This document shows positions 25,380 through 33,551 of a stretch of 64,000 bases of DNA, in pieces. The stretch is from an uncultured Clostridium sp. (GTDB taxonomy: Bacteria; Bacillota; Clostridia; Lachnospirales; Lachnospiraceae): contig URNT01000015.1 of assembly GCA_900549235.1 (NCBI GenBank), forward strand, positions 1 through 64,000, given 5' to 3'. Both the position numbers and the translations under genes were made by a program. The notes beneath the pieces were generated by a model that was given only the letters and a program-made list of their open reading frames with translations, was not told where the DNA came from and made no database searches. Each line of letters starts with the position of its first letter. The first letter of the stretch is position 1.

Positions 25380-26720
25380 ATGAAAAAAAGAAGGAATATG
25401 TTGCTGACTTGCGCGGGGGCAGTGGTTTTAGCAGCAGGGCTGATCAGCGGATGTGGAAAAACGGCTTCAGAAGAAAACAAAGGGGTAAGTGAAAACGCGT
25501 CTGTATCCAGTGAGGCTCAGATATCAGGCGAAGGTGGATCTGTGACTGTTTCTTTCTGGTCCATGGCACAGAGAAAGGAATTTGAAGATAAGATCATTGC
25601 GGCATTTATGGAAGAGAATCCCAATATTACGATTACGCCTACCTATTATTCTACAGATGATATTAAGACGAATCTGAAAGTAGCTGCATCCTCCGACACT
25701 CTGCCTGATATGTGGTACAACTGGGGAGGAAGTTTGGCGTCCTATTATCCGGCGAATGGTCTTACTTATGATTTTACAGATTATGCCGAGGAACATGACT
25801 GGAAAGATAAATATCTGTCATCTGCGCTGGAACTCTGCACTTTGGAAGGGCAGCTGAGTGGTATTCCACAAAGCATTGCCATGATGAATATCTGGTATCG
25901 TACTGATATTTTTGAGAAATATGGTCTGGAGATTCCGCAAACCTTTGAAGAACTGGAGACGGTATGTGGAACCTTAAAAGAAAATGGAGTGATTCCCTTT
26001 GCAACTGGCGGACAGTTTGGCTGGCATGTGATGCGTTATATTCAGGATCTGATGGAGTATTATGGAGGAAAAGAAGAACATGATGGTATCAATAACATGA
26101 CTGTAGATTGGAGCAGCTCAGAGGCTGTTGCAAAGGCCTTTGCAAAATTTAAGGAATGGGAGCAGAAAGGGTGGTTTAATGAAGGATTCCTGACGGAGGA
26201 TCCCAATGACTGCCGTATGTATTTATACAACGGAACTTGTGCGATGATCATTGACAGTCCTACAATGGCATCTCAGATTGTAAATGCAGGACAGGATACC
26301 AGTCTGTACAGTTTTTTTGCTTTTCCTACTGAGTCGAATGAAGATGGGACTGGCCGCATGGCAGCCTATGTAAAGATGACCCAGGTAAATAAAAATGTAA
26401 CGGATGAGCAATTGGATGCGATTCTTAAATTTTGGGATTTTTATTATGACTCAGAGAAAAATCCGGAATTTTCAAATATTGAGCAGCCTATTGCATTGAA
26501 GGGGGCAGAACTTCCGGAATCACTGGCAATTGCTGATGGTGTAATGGAATTGATGGATGCCTGCGGAATCTACACTCAGATGGATCAGGCGCTTCCGGCT
26601 CAAGTTGCAGATCAGATGTTTGCGGCTCAGGATGGAGTAGTAATTGGTGATATACTGCCAGAAGATGCAGGTACAGCAGTTCAGGCTGCTATCGATACTT
26701 ATAAGGCAGAAAATCAGTAG
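25380..26720 (+). CDS. carbohydrate ABC solute-binding lipoprotein
   Basis: CUT1-type extracellular sugar-binding protein, 446 residues from ATG 25380 (AAGGAG 8 nt upstream; an ATG at 25362 is inside the ribosome region). Lipobox LISGC, Ser/Glu-rich linker, then VTVSFWSMAQRKEFEDKII, the fold of MalE-type proteins, with PDMWYNWGGSLASYY near residue 112 and aromatic residues (W, Y) in the likely ligand cleft. Operon with two permeases and a nucleoside-hydrolase-like enzyme. No ATPase is in the operon, so a shared MsmK-type ATPase elsewhere is expected. Confidence 0.92.
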   Translation: MKKRRNMLLTCAGAVVLAAGLISGCGKTASEENKGVSENASVSSEAQISGEGGSVTVSFWSMAQRKEFEDKIIAAFMEENPNITITPTYYSTDDIKTNLKVAASSDTLPDMWYNWGGSLASYYPANGLTYDFTDYAEEHDWKDKYLSSALELCTLEGQLSGIPQSIAMMNIWYRTDIFEKYGLEIPQTFEELETVCGTLKENGVIPFATGGQFGWHVMRYIQDLMEYYGGKEEHDGINNMTVDWSSSEAVAKAFAKFKEWEQKGWFNEGFLTEDPNDCRMYLYNGTCAMIIDSPTMASQIVNAGQDTSLYSFFAFPTESNEDGTGRMAAYVKMTQVNKNVTDEQLDAILKFWDFYYDSEKNPEFSNIEQPIALKGAELPESLAIADGVMELMDACGIYTQMDQALPAQVADQMFAAQDGVVIGDILPEDAGTAVQAAIDTYKAENQ

Positions 26721-26730
26721 GAGGAGTTCT

Positions 26731-27603
26731 TTGAACAGCAGAAAATCAACTATAAAGGCTTATCTGTTTTTAGTGCCAGCATTTATTATCTTCAGCTCTG
26801 TTGTGATCATACCTACACTGTATTCCTTTTATCTCAGCTTTTTTTCGTGGAATGGGATTGGAGAGAAGAGCTTTGTAGCGTTGAAAAATTACTATAATCT
26901 TTTTACGGCTGATGCCGTATTTCTTACGGCTCTAAAAAATAATTTTATCTGGATCCTGCTTACTGTATTTTTTACCATCGGGATCTCTCTTATGCTGGCG
27001 GTTATATTAAACCGATCTTTCAAGGGGAGAGTGATATACAGAGCTGTTTTTTATGTACCCTATATGCTTTCCTGGGTGGTGGTAGGTGTAATTTGGAAAT
27101 GGATGTATAACCCTAATATGGGATTTATTAATGAGGTGTTGGAAATTCTGGGATTATCAGATTTTAAATCCGCCTGGCTTTCCAATCCTAAGATTTCTCT
27201 GTACTGTGTCTACTTTGCTGCCATGTGGCAGGGGGTTGGACAGCCGATGATCCTGTTTCTTTCGGGGCTGCAGACCATTCCGTCAGATATTTTGGAGGCG
27301 GCGGCTATTGATGGTGCTGGAAAGGCGCGCACATTTTTCTGTATCACCCTTCCTATGCTGAAGGAAACCTTTGTAGTGGTATTTGCCACACTGATCATTG
27401 CGGCTATGAAGGTATACGATATTATTAAAGTCATGACAGGAGGCGGTCCGGCTAATTCGACGGAAACACTGGCTACTTATATGTATTCCCAGACCTTTAT
27501 GTATAGTAATTTTGGAAAGGGAAGTGCAGTGGCAAGTATCATGTTCCTGATGATGATCTTAATTATTGTTCCTTATGTTATTTATACGGCAAAAGAAGAT
27601 TGA
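26731..27603 (+). CDS. carbohydrate ABC permease 1 (MalF type)
   Basis: 290-residue six-helix permease. TTG at 26731 is taken as start: AGGAGG (26719 onward) is 7 nt upstream, and the chain then opens NSRKSTIKAYLFLVPAFIIF as usual. A longer in-frame ATG frame from 26644 would lie inside the previous gene. The EAA loop is present: EAAAIDGAGKARTFFCITLP. It pairs with the second permease 10 bp downstream. AT-rich compared with core genes. Confidence 0.92.
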   Translation: MNSRKSTIKAYLFLVPAFIIFSSVVIIPTLYSFYLSFFSWNGIGEKSFVALKNYYNLFTADAVFLTALKNNFIWILLTVFFTIGISLMLAVILNRSFKGRVIYRAVFYVPYMLSWVVVGVIWKWMYNPNMGFINEVLEILGLSDFKSAWLSNPKISLYCVYFAAMWQGVGQPMILFLSGLQTIPSDILEAAAIDGAGKARTFFCITLPMLKETFVVVFATLIIAAMKVYDIIKVMTGGGPANSTETLATYMYSQTFMYSNFGKGSAVASIMFLMMILIIVPYVIYTAKED

Positions 27604-27613
27604 GGAGGATAGG

Positions 27614-28441
27614 ATGAGTAAAAAGACAAGGCGTATTCTATTTTATGTGCTTTTGACACTTCTGGCTCTCATCTGGCTGGCTCCGGTGGTTACTGTATTT
27701 CTTACAGCGTTAAAATCACAAAGCGATTTTTATTCGGGAGAAAGCCTGTTTTCCTTGCCGGAGCAGTTAAAATGGAGTAATTTTTCAGATGCCTGGGTAA
27801 AGGGACGTCTGGGGACCTATATGAAAAATGGTATCTTGATCTGCATTCTGAAGGTGCCTTTGGGAATTTTGGTGGAATCAATGGCGGCTTTTGCTATTAC
27901 CAGACTTAATATAAAGCATAAAACAGCTATTTTTATTTTCTTTCTGTTGGGAATGATGCTTCCTCATCAGATGGCTCTGATCCCGCTGAATCGTATCTTT
28001 TCTCAGTATGGACTGATCAATCATTATGGAGGCCTGTTTTATGTATATGTAGGCTTCGGTATCGGGTACGGGATTCTTGTGCTAAGGGGATTTATGCGCT
28101 CAATTCCCAGAGACCTGGATGAAGCGGCCTACATTGATGGTTGTGGTGTGTTGAGGTTGTATGCCAGCATTATCCTGCCTATTGCAAAGCCGGCTATTGC
28201 TACGGTATTTATTATTGACTTTTTAAATACCTGGAATGAGTTCCTGCTTCAGAGTATTCTGATAACCAATGACGCGCTGCGGACGGTGCCGAATGGACTA
28301 CTGAGCTTTATTGGCGAATATGGGACAGATTATGGATTGCTGAATGCGGGGGTGTTGATTTCCATTATACCGGTATTGATTGTATATCTGTCCTTTCAGA
28401 AGTATTTTGTAGAAGGTATGTCAGGAGCAGTTAAGCAGTAG
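27614..28441 (+). CDS. carbohydrate ABC permease 2 (MalG type)
   Basis: 275 residues from ATG 27614, with GAGGAGG just upstream. Six helices, starting RRILFYVLLTLLALIWLAPV, and the EAA loop DEAAYIDGCGVLRLYASIILP near residue 185. The C-terminus QKYFVEGMSGAVKQ is the standard ending (YFVEGLTAGAVKG type) of this family. Forms the channel with the preceding permease. Confidence 0.93.
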   Translation: MSKKTRRILFYVLLTLLALIWLAPVVTVFLTALKSQSDFYSGESLFSLPEQLKWSNFSDAWVKGRLGTYMKNGILICILKVPLGILVESMAAFAITRLNIKHKTAIFIFFLLGMMLPHQMALIPLNRIFSQYGLINHYGGLFYVYVGFGIGYGILVLRGFMRSIPRDLDEAAYIDGCGVLRLYASIILPIAKPAIATVFIIDFLNTWNEFLLQSILITNDALRTVPNGLLSFIGEYGTDYGLLNAGVLISIIPVLIVYLSFQKYFVEGMSGAVKQ

Positions 28442-28470
28442 TTATGAAATAGAATTAGAGGAGGTTTGTC

Positions 28471-29394
28471 ATGATTTACGATCATTATCAATTTAAGATT
28501 CCAGAGGGGAAAAGAGTCCGGCTCATTGTAAATACAGATGCAAAAAATGAGGCAGATGATCAGTTTGCTATTGTTCATGCTCTTTTAAGTACCAGGTTTG
28601 ATAATCGGGGAGTGATAGCGGCTCATTTTGGCAGAGAAAAGAGCAGCCATAGTATGGAAGACAGTTATAAAGAGGTGATAAAACTTCTGGACCTCATGGA
28701 TTTTCCGCAGGAGCTGGCATATAGAGGAGCAGTAGAGGCTATGACAGATGAAAAAATGCCTGTAGAATCCGAGGGAGCCAGATTGATTGTTGAAGAGGCG
28801 ATGAAGGATGCGGAGACTCCGCTTTATGTGATTTTTTTAGGCCCCCTGACTGATATGGCATCAGCTTATCTGATGGAGCCAAGGATTGCGGGACGTCTTA
28901 CTTGCATATGGATTGGCGGAGCGAAATATCCGGACGGAGGATATGAATACAATCTGAATAATGATATAAAATCGGCCAGAGTGGTAATGAATTCAGAAAT
29001 TCCTTTATGGCAGATTCCAAGAGATGTGTATAGCCAGGTGATCGTGTCGCTGGCAGAGCTTGAATATAGAGTACGTCCATGCGGTGAGCTTGGCAGATAT
29101 TTATTTGAGCAGTTAGAGGAGCATGGACATACCTCTTTTGCCAGGGCTACTACCCGTACAGGAGAATACTGGTGTCTGGGAGATTCTCCGGCAGTGGGAG
29201 TTCTGCTCTTTGCTCATATGTACAGTTATGACTGGATCCAGGCTCCTTTGATTACAGATAATATGGCATATGTAAAAAATGGTCAGAATCGCCCTATTCG
29301 AGTATACCATGATGTAAATGATCGGTTTATTCTGGAGGATTTTTACGCAAAATTAGCTTTATTTACAAAAAGAGTTCCATCAGACAGCTTTTAA
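28471..29394 (+). CDS. nucleoside-hydrolase-like protein
   Basis: 307 residues resembling the inosine-uridine preferring nucleoside hydrolase fold, which splits N-ribosides into base and ribose. The N-terminal Ca-binding motif is present in altered form: RLIVNTDAKNEADDQFAIVHAL (read in parts) against the usual DTDPGxDDAxAL, i.e. the first Asp is Asn. IFLGPLTDMASAYL matches the conserved GPLTNxA segment, and IWIGGA matches MGGA. Located 29 bp after a sugar permease, implying that the imported compound is a riboside or related glycoside. Substrate not determined. Confidence 0.75.
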   Translation: MIYDHYQFKIPEGKRVRLIVNTDAKNEADDQFAIVHALLSTRFDNRGVIAAHFGREKSSHSMEDSYKEVIKLLDLMDFPQELAYRGAVEAMTDEKMPVESEGARLIVEEAMKDAETPLYVIFLGPLTDMASAYLMEPRIAGRLTCIWIGGAKYPDGGYEYNLNNDIKSARVVMNSEIPLWQIPRDVYSQVIVSLAELEYRVRPCGELGRYLFEQLEEHGHTSFARATTRTGEYWCLGDSPAVGVLLFAHMYSYDWIQAPLITDNMAYVKNGQNRPIRVYHDVNDRFILEDFYAKLALFTKRVPSDSF

Positions 29395-29798
29395 AGGGTA
29401 GGAAAGCTGTGAATAACAGTAAAATTATCTTATTCAGAATGGAATCAGATTACAGAGGCAGATGGCTTGTGCACAATGCAAAGGTCATATGCCTCTGCTG
29501 TTCTCCATTTTCTTCACCCAATTCCCCACGACAAACGCATGAATGAATAAATTATGCACACCCCATTCGGATTTTTGATATAATCAAAGAAAAAAGGATG
29601 GGGACTTTCTATGAAAGCAATTTTAGATTATGCAAGTACAGTAATGGATATGAGAAGCAAAACGAAGCATGATGATTGGCAGAAACTGTCCGGGAACCAG
29701 CAAGCCCTTGCTCAGCATTCAGGGATGGGATAATAACAGGACCTGGTAAGCATTTGCAGCCTTCCAGGCCCTGTTTTTTCTGAATGAAAAGGAAATTC
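29395..29798. other. 404-bp intergenic stretch
   Basis: Between the nucleoside-hydrolase-like gene and the minus-strand flavin oxidoreductase. It holds an inverted repeat CAGAGGCA (29453-29460) / TGCCTCTG (29490-29497) with a 29-nt loop but no T-run, a possible extended -10 promoter TGATATAAT (29576-29584), a candidate 40-residue frame (listed separately) and little else. Confidence 0.5.
29611..29733 (+). CDS. possible small protein, 40 residues
   Basis: ATG at 29611 follows an extended -10 promoter (TGATATAAT, 29576-29584) and an AAAAGGATGGGG ribosome-like stretch. The frame reads MKAILDYASTVMDMRSKTKH and continues to a stop at 29731, giving a polar peptide with no signal or membrane segment. 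I do not recognise it. It could be the truncated front of a lost gene, since the following sequence has no continuation in that frame. Weakly supported. Confidence 0.3.
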   Translation: MKAILDYASTVMDMRSKTKHDDWQKLSGNQQALAQHSGMG

Positions 29799-30791
29799 TT
29801 ACATTGACAAAACCGCTTTTTCAGCCCATTGTGAATCTTTCAAAATTGCCCGTCCGACTCCAATGAGATCCGCTTTTTCAGCTTCAAGCAATTGTTCTGC
29901 TGTCTTTGCTTCTACAATTCCGCCTGTCAATACAACCGGGATATGAACCGCTTTTTTAACAGCCTGGGTCATTTCGCTGAAATATCCCTGTTCTGCTGCG
30001 CCCGGACGTACATAACCACAAAAACCGCCGGAAATGTCTAACAGGTCGATTCCTGCCTGCTCAAGTCGTTTTGAAGCTGAAACACAATCCTGAATGGTGG
30101 AACCTCCCTCCATATAATCACAACCACCTAACCTGACTGCAATAGGATAATCATTTCCAAGGGATTCTCTGATTGCGTGTATGATTTCCAGATGCAGCCT
30201 TAACCTTCCGTCAAGTGTTTCTGCGCCGTAATGGCCGGTACGCTGATTCGTTAATGGAGAATAAAACTGATTTAACAAATATCCATGGGCTGAGTGGATT
30301 TCAACCCCATCAAAGCCTGCTTTTTTAGCCCGGACAGCGGCAGCAGCAAAATCATCTATGACTTTTTGAATGTCTGTCAGTGACATTTCCCGCGGAACAT
30401 AACCGGTTCTGGGCATGGCGGCTGCGCTTGCACCTAAAACGGGTTTTCCCGTGATCTCACTTTTGGCAGCTCCTCCGGCATGGCTGAGCTGAGCCATAAC
30501 ATTTGAGCCATTTTTGTGTATGGTTTCCACAAGCTGTTTTAAACCGCTTATATCCTCGCTGCCAGCGATTGAAATCTGTCCTTTACCGGCTTTTCCTTCC
30601 GCGCTGACATAGCTGTGCTCAGTAATAATCAGGCCAATATAGCCTCCTCTGGACTTCTCCTCATAATAGTCACGAATCTGTGATGTGACCTTACCGTCAT
30701 CGGCCGCTTTTCCAATTGCCATGGGAGGCATAACGATCCGGTTTTTTATTTCTAAATTCCCTATTTTGATCGGATGATTCAAAAGGTTCAT
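29799..30791 (-). CDS. NADH:flavin oxidoreductase, old yellow enzyme family
   Basis: FMN-containing TIM-barrel ene-reductase of 330 residues starting MNLLNHPIKIGN at 30791 (AGGAGG upstream). The barrel segments KNRIVMPPMA, GFDGVEIHSAHGYLLNQFYSP, PIAVRLGG and the C-terminal VVLTGGIVEAKTAEQLLE with IGVGRAILKD are present. The short length means no iron-sulfur/NAD-binding C-terminal extension, so it is the single-domain OYE type reducing activated double bonds. It is divergent from a decayed HxlR regulator that would normally sense quinones or electrophiles and control it. Confidence 0.9.
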   Translation of the reverse strand: MNLLNHPIKIGNLEIKNRIVMPPMAIGKAADDGKVTSQIRDYYEEKSRGGYIGLIITEHSYVSAEGKAGKGQISIAGSEDISGLKQLVETIHKNGSNVMAQLSHAGGAAKSEITGKPVLGASAAAMPRTGYVPREMSLTDIQKVIDDFAAAAVRAKKAGFDGVEIHSAHGYLLNQFYSPLTNQRTGHYGAETLDGRLRLHLEIIHAIRESLGNDYPIAVRLGGCDYMEGGSTIQDCVSASKRLEQAGIDLLDISGGFCGYVRPGAAEQGYFSEMTQAVKKAVHIPVVLTGGIVEAKTAEQLLEAEKADLIGVGRAILKDSQWAEKAVLSM

Positions 30792-30869
30792 GTTCGATTC
30801 CTCCTGTTCTTCTGGACTTTTATAAATATAGCATGGTATACTCAATTGTGAAAGAACACACTTTTTTGA

Positions 30870-30882
30870 TAGATACTATCTA
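30870..30882. promoter_or_regulatory. HxlR-type operator candidate
   Basis: TAGATA-C-TATCTA is a perfect inverted repeat (6-bp arms, 1-bp centre) in the divergent region between the old-yellow-enzyme gene and the HxlR remnant. HxlR-family regulators bind short TA-rich palindromes of this kind next to their own genes. Likely an orphaned operator if the regulator is dead. Confidence 0.55.
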
Positions 30883-30898
30883 AAAGGAGAGTGATACG

Positions 30899-31078
30899 AT
30901 GGAAAACAATCCGATTCCCTGTGAAGAAATTGATGTACGGCCTTTTGCTTACGCCATTTCTCTGGTAGACGGGAAATGGAAGATGCACCGCCTATCAGAA
31001 AAGGGAGAAAGCATCATGCCCATCCTGCGTGCATTCTGCCAATGGGGACATGAACATATGCCTGAGGGTTGGAAATAG
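30899..31078 (+). pseudogene. HxlR-family regulator with internal deletion
   Basis: The 59-residue frame joins the start of an HxlR regulator (MENNPIPCEEIDV, then PFAYAISLVDGKWKM) directly to its end (HRLSEKGESIMPILRAFCQW, then GHEHMPEGWK). Intact members are about 100-120 residues; the ~50 missing residues are exactly the winged helix that contacts DNA. The reading frame is preserved and a good AAAGGAG site remains, so a short product may still be made but could not bind DNA normally. It is divergent from the old-yellow-enzyme gene and ends 1 bp before the left copy of the argG-end repeat. Confidence 0.82.
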
Positions 31079-31079
31079 A

Positions 31080-31194
31080 AAAGCCGGCGCCAAAGACTTT
31101 CCCAGCCTTCTGCGCCGACCTTTTTCTTTTCTCAATATTTTTCTAAATCTTCTTACTGCTCTTTCTTCTCTGCCTTCACCTCAGCCATCTTCAT
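31080..31194. repeat. left direct repeat: detached argG 3' end
   Basis: 115 bp matching 36239-36353 with differences only at 31148 and 31162 (T for C). It includes the hairpin GCCGGCGC...GCGCCGAC and, on the minus strand, the last 13 codons plus stop of argG. Similarity stops abruptly on both sides. The + strand hairpin followed by CCTTTTTCTTTT can terminate transcripts of the HxlR remnant. Confidence 0.92.
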
Positions 31195-31257
31195 TGGCCT
31201 CTCAATCTCTCACAAATTGGAATGCACAGCTAATAAAAAGCAATTTTCAAATACGTT

Positions 31258-31500
31258 CTAGCGGATTTCTTGTTCTAATGTTTCAAAAAGGGGGTGTGTA
31301 AAAAAATCACTTAAACTAATTTCAAAACCATCGCATATTTTTTTTACAGTAGATAAAGTAATGTTTTTTCTTCTGTCATCAAAAATAGAATAAATCGTGG
31401 AAGGTGTCACTCCGCATATATTTGCTAATTCATTATAAGCAATCCCTCGTTCTTTGCAGAGCAATTCAATTCTTTTGGCAACAGCTTGTTTTACATTCAT
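31258..31500 (-). CDS. Xre-family helix-turn-helix regulator
   Basis: 80-residue Cro/C1-type DNA-binding protein: MNVKQAVAKRIELLCKERGI, AYNELANICGVTPSTIYSIF (helix-turn-helix, about residues 21-40) and LSTVKKICDGFEISLSDFF. AGGAG lies upstream of the ATG at 31500. It is divergent from the YARHG lipoprotein with a 32-bp near-palindrome between them that probably binds this protein. Single-domain, so signal sensing must come from elsewhere. Confidence 0.9.
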   Translation of the reverse strand: MNVKQAVAKRIELLCKERGIAYNELANICGVTPSTIYSIFDDRRKNITLSTVKKICDGFEISLSDFFTHPLFETLEQEIR

Positions 31501-31545
31501 ATATTGTAACTCCTATCTCTATATTTTGAGAAAAGGATACATTTT

Positions 31546-31597
31546 TATACGCAATAGCGTGTACGCACTTGCGTATATTAATGAGGTATGTTATGAT
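31546..31597 (+). promoter_or_regulatory. tandem palindromic operator and promoter of island genes
   Basis: Two copies of ACGC-N4-GCGT (31549-31560 and 31563-31574) make a near-perfect 32-bp palindrome with outer arms TATACGCAA (31546-31554) and TTGCGTATA (31569-31577). Its right arm contains the -35 TTGCGT (31569-31574), followed by a 17-bp spacer and TATGAT (31592-31597). This is a textbook repressor layout, most likely for the divergent Xre protein. Confidence 0.75.
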
Positions 31598-31672
31598 TAT
31601 TTGAGAGAATATTCTAACTATTTTCTAAATTACAGTGGGAAAGATGTTGAAAAGTTATGGAGGAAAAAAGGG

Positions 31673-32656
31673 ATGAGATTAAAAAATATAACATGTGTAT
31701 TGGCTATAACACTTGCTGTATCAGGGTGTTCTGAAATATGTAAAATTAACAATTGTGAGAATGCCATATATCAGGATGGACTTTGCGAAGAACATTACAA
31801 TGCTATTTATAATGATAAAATCAACGCAGATGAGGAGGAATTTTCTTCCAAAAGCAGTATGGAAAGTGTCGAATCGCAAACAACGGATGTAATCCTTACA
31901 GTACCCTTTACAGAAGGCAGAAAAAACGAAATTTCTGAAGGGATCTCACCGGAAGAATACATACTTCCAGAAAGTAATACGAGATTCTATACATCTGATG
32001 AATTGAGCGTTCTGACATTGGAACAGCTGCGCATTGCTCGTAATGAAATCTACGCAAGGCACGGACGTATGTTTTCTTCTGATGATATGAAAAGTTATTT
32101 TTCCAACAAATCCTGGTACACTCCTGCGTATTCCATTTCAGAATTTGATGCGCAAGGAGACAGCCTGCTAAATGAATTTGAAATATCCAATCGAAATGTA
32201 ATTACAGAACTTGAAAATAAAATGAATCCAGAACATTCTACGGCTGTTACAGGGGCAACAGTAACAATTCCCTATGCTGGAATTGATACATTCGGAATAA
32301 TGGAAACTCCTGATCAGTCGGTTGTACTGGTGGATATGGGAAATTATTATAAACTGCAGAACTGGGTAATCTATGATTACGTAGAAGGTGATGATGAGTC
32401 AGCCTGGAGTTACCAGGGGGATATTTATATATCAAAGGACGCTGAGTTTGATTTTTATGCATACAAAAATGATTTTTATGATAACTATAGCGATCCATAT
32501 AGCGGTGACACAATATTGTTTGAAAATATTTCCTTTCCCGAGTATCTGGCGTATATGGAAAGAGTGAGAACAACTTCGGGCTATGATTATCCCACTATGT
32601 TTGAACTTGACAGCAGAGGCTTTATCATCAACGGTTACAGCCATATTGCCGGCTAA
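31673..32656 (+). CDS. YARHG-domain lipoprotein
   Basis: 327 residues from ATG 31673 (GGAGG ~9 nt upstream; the frame is open further upstream but without a ribosome site). Signal peptide with lipobox AVSGC. Next comes a small Cys/His cluster C-x4-C-x8-C-x2-H (CKINNCENAIYQDGLCEEHY, about residues 24-43) likely binding zinc, a Ser/Glu-rich linker, then a YARHG domain (LEQLRIARNEIYARHGRMF near residue 120, through WYTPAY and ISEFD). The last ~130 residues are unrecognised. YARHG domains occur in extracellular Firmicutes proteins near cell-wall-associated genes; function unknown. Confidence 0.82.
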   Translation: MRLKNITCVLAITLAVSGCSEICKINNCENAIYQDGLCEEHYNAIYNDKINADEEEFSSKSSMESVESQTTDVILTVPFTEGRKNEISEGISPEEYILPESNTRFYTSDELSVLTLEQLRIARNEIYARHGRMFSSDDMKSYFSNKSWYTPAYSISEFDAQGDSLLNEFEISNRNVITELENKMNPEHSTAVTGATVTIPYAGIDTFGIMETPDQSVVLVDMGNYYKLQNWVIYDYVEGDDESAWSYQGDIYISKDAEFDFYAYKNDFYDNYSDPYSGDTILFENISFPEYLAYMERVRTTSGYDYPTMFELDSRGFIINGYSHIAG

Positions 32657-32716
32657 TATCAATGCGCATTAGTGAATAGGGGTTACTTAGAAATTTAATA
32701 TGAAGGAGAATGAAAC

Positions 32717-33499
32717 ATGAAGAAATTGGCTTTTATAGCTGCGATAATAGGATTGACCATTACTGCATCATTTACTGCCTTTGGGGGAGAATGGATAAAT
32801 GACAGTAAGGGGTGGTGGTATCAGCAAGAGGACAGAAGGTATCCAGCCAATACCTGGCAGGAAATTGACCACAATTGGTACTATTTCGATCAGAATGGTT
32901 ATATGAAAACGGGCTGGATGCAATGTGATGGCAATTGGTATTATTGTAATCTCAATGGAAAACTTGCAGTGAACCAGTGGATTTCTTTAAATGGAGTCTG
33001 GTACTACCTTCGTGATAACGGCATGATGGTTTCTGACAGTTGGTATAATGTGGATGGCCAATCTTATTATTTTGGCGCAGATGGGGCTATGCAGGAGAAT
33101 GCTGCAGCGTTGGATGGGAATGGAACAGAGACAGCAGATGGTTTTGATTCAACCAGTCAACTAATTAATTATGCAGAAGTGTTAGATGGAACATTTATGG
33201 AGAATAACGAGTCTTATCAATGGTGGAAAAGCAATAAAAATAATTTGGACAATGCAAACATGGATTTAGACTGGGTGATTTTTTCTATTGATCAAGATGA
33301 TCAAGAATTTTGGTTCGATATAGGAAAAGGCAAGTGGGTAAAATCGGGAACTCACGGGTCAGTAGTAATATGGCAAGATAATAATCATGCGCGTCTTATT
33401 GATGATTTTGGTTCTGAGTGGAATTTGGTTGTTCAAGATAATAATACCTTAGAAATTGATGGGACCGTATATATAAGAGACGATGACGCACGCATATAA
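32717..33499 (+). CDS. secreted protein with cell-wall (choline)-binding-type repeats
   Basis: 260 residues: Sec signal peptide (about 1-24, ending TAFGG), then five tandem ~20-residue repeats of the WxxxxxxWYYFDxxGxMxTGW type (about 25-128) such as HNWYYFDQNGYMKTGWMQCD, and a C-terminal domain of about 120 residues (WVIFSIDQDDQEFWFDIGKG) that I do not recognise. The repeats attach such proteins to the cell envelope. AAGGAG precedes the ATG. Lies between two lipoprotein genes on the AT-rich island. Confidence 0.85.
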   Translation: MKKLAFIAAIIGLTITASFTAFGGEWINDSKGWWYQQEDRRYPANTWQEIDHNWYYFDQNGYMKTGWMQCDGNWYYCNLNGKLAVNQWISLNGVWYYLRDNGMMVSDSWYNVDGQSYYFGADGAMQENAAALDGNGTETADGFDSTSQLINYAEVLDGTFMENNESYQWWKSNKNNLDNANMDLDWVIFSIDQDDQEFWFDIGKGKWVKSGTHGSVVIWQDNNHARLIDDFGSEWNLVVQDNNTLEIDGTVYIRDDDARI

Positions 33500-33551
33500 A
33501 TAGATAATTGCCAAAGTCTTTGTAATTTAATACATTAGGGGAGAAAGGAAT

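Noticed and set aside
26644..26730. ATG-initiated 29-residue N-terminal extension of the first sugar permease
   Set aside because: It would lie within the binding-protein gene, while TTG at 26731 has AGGAGG at the right distance and gives the usual N-terminus.
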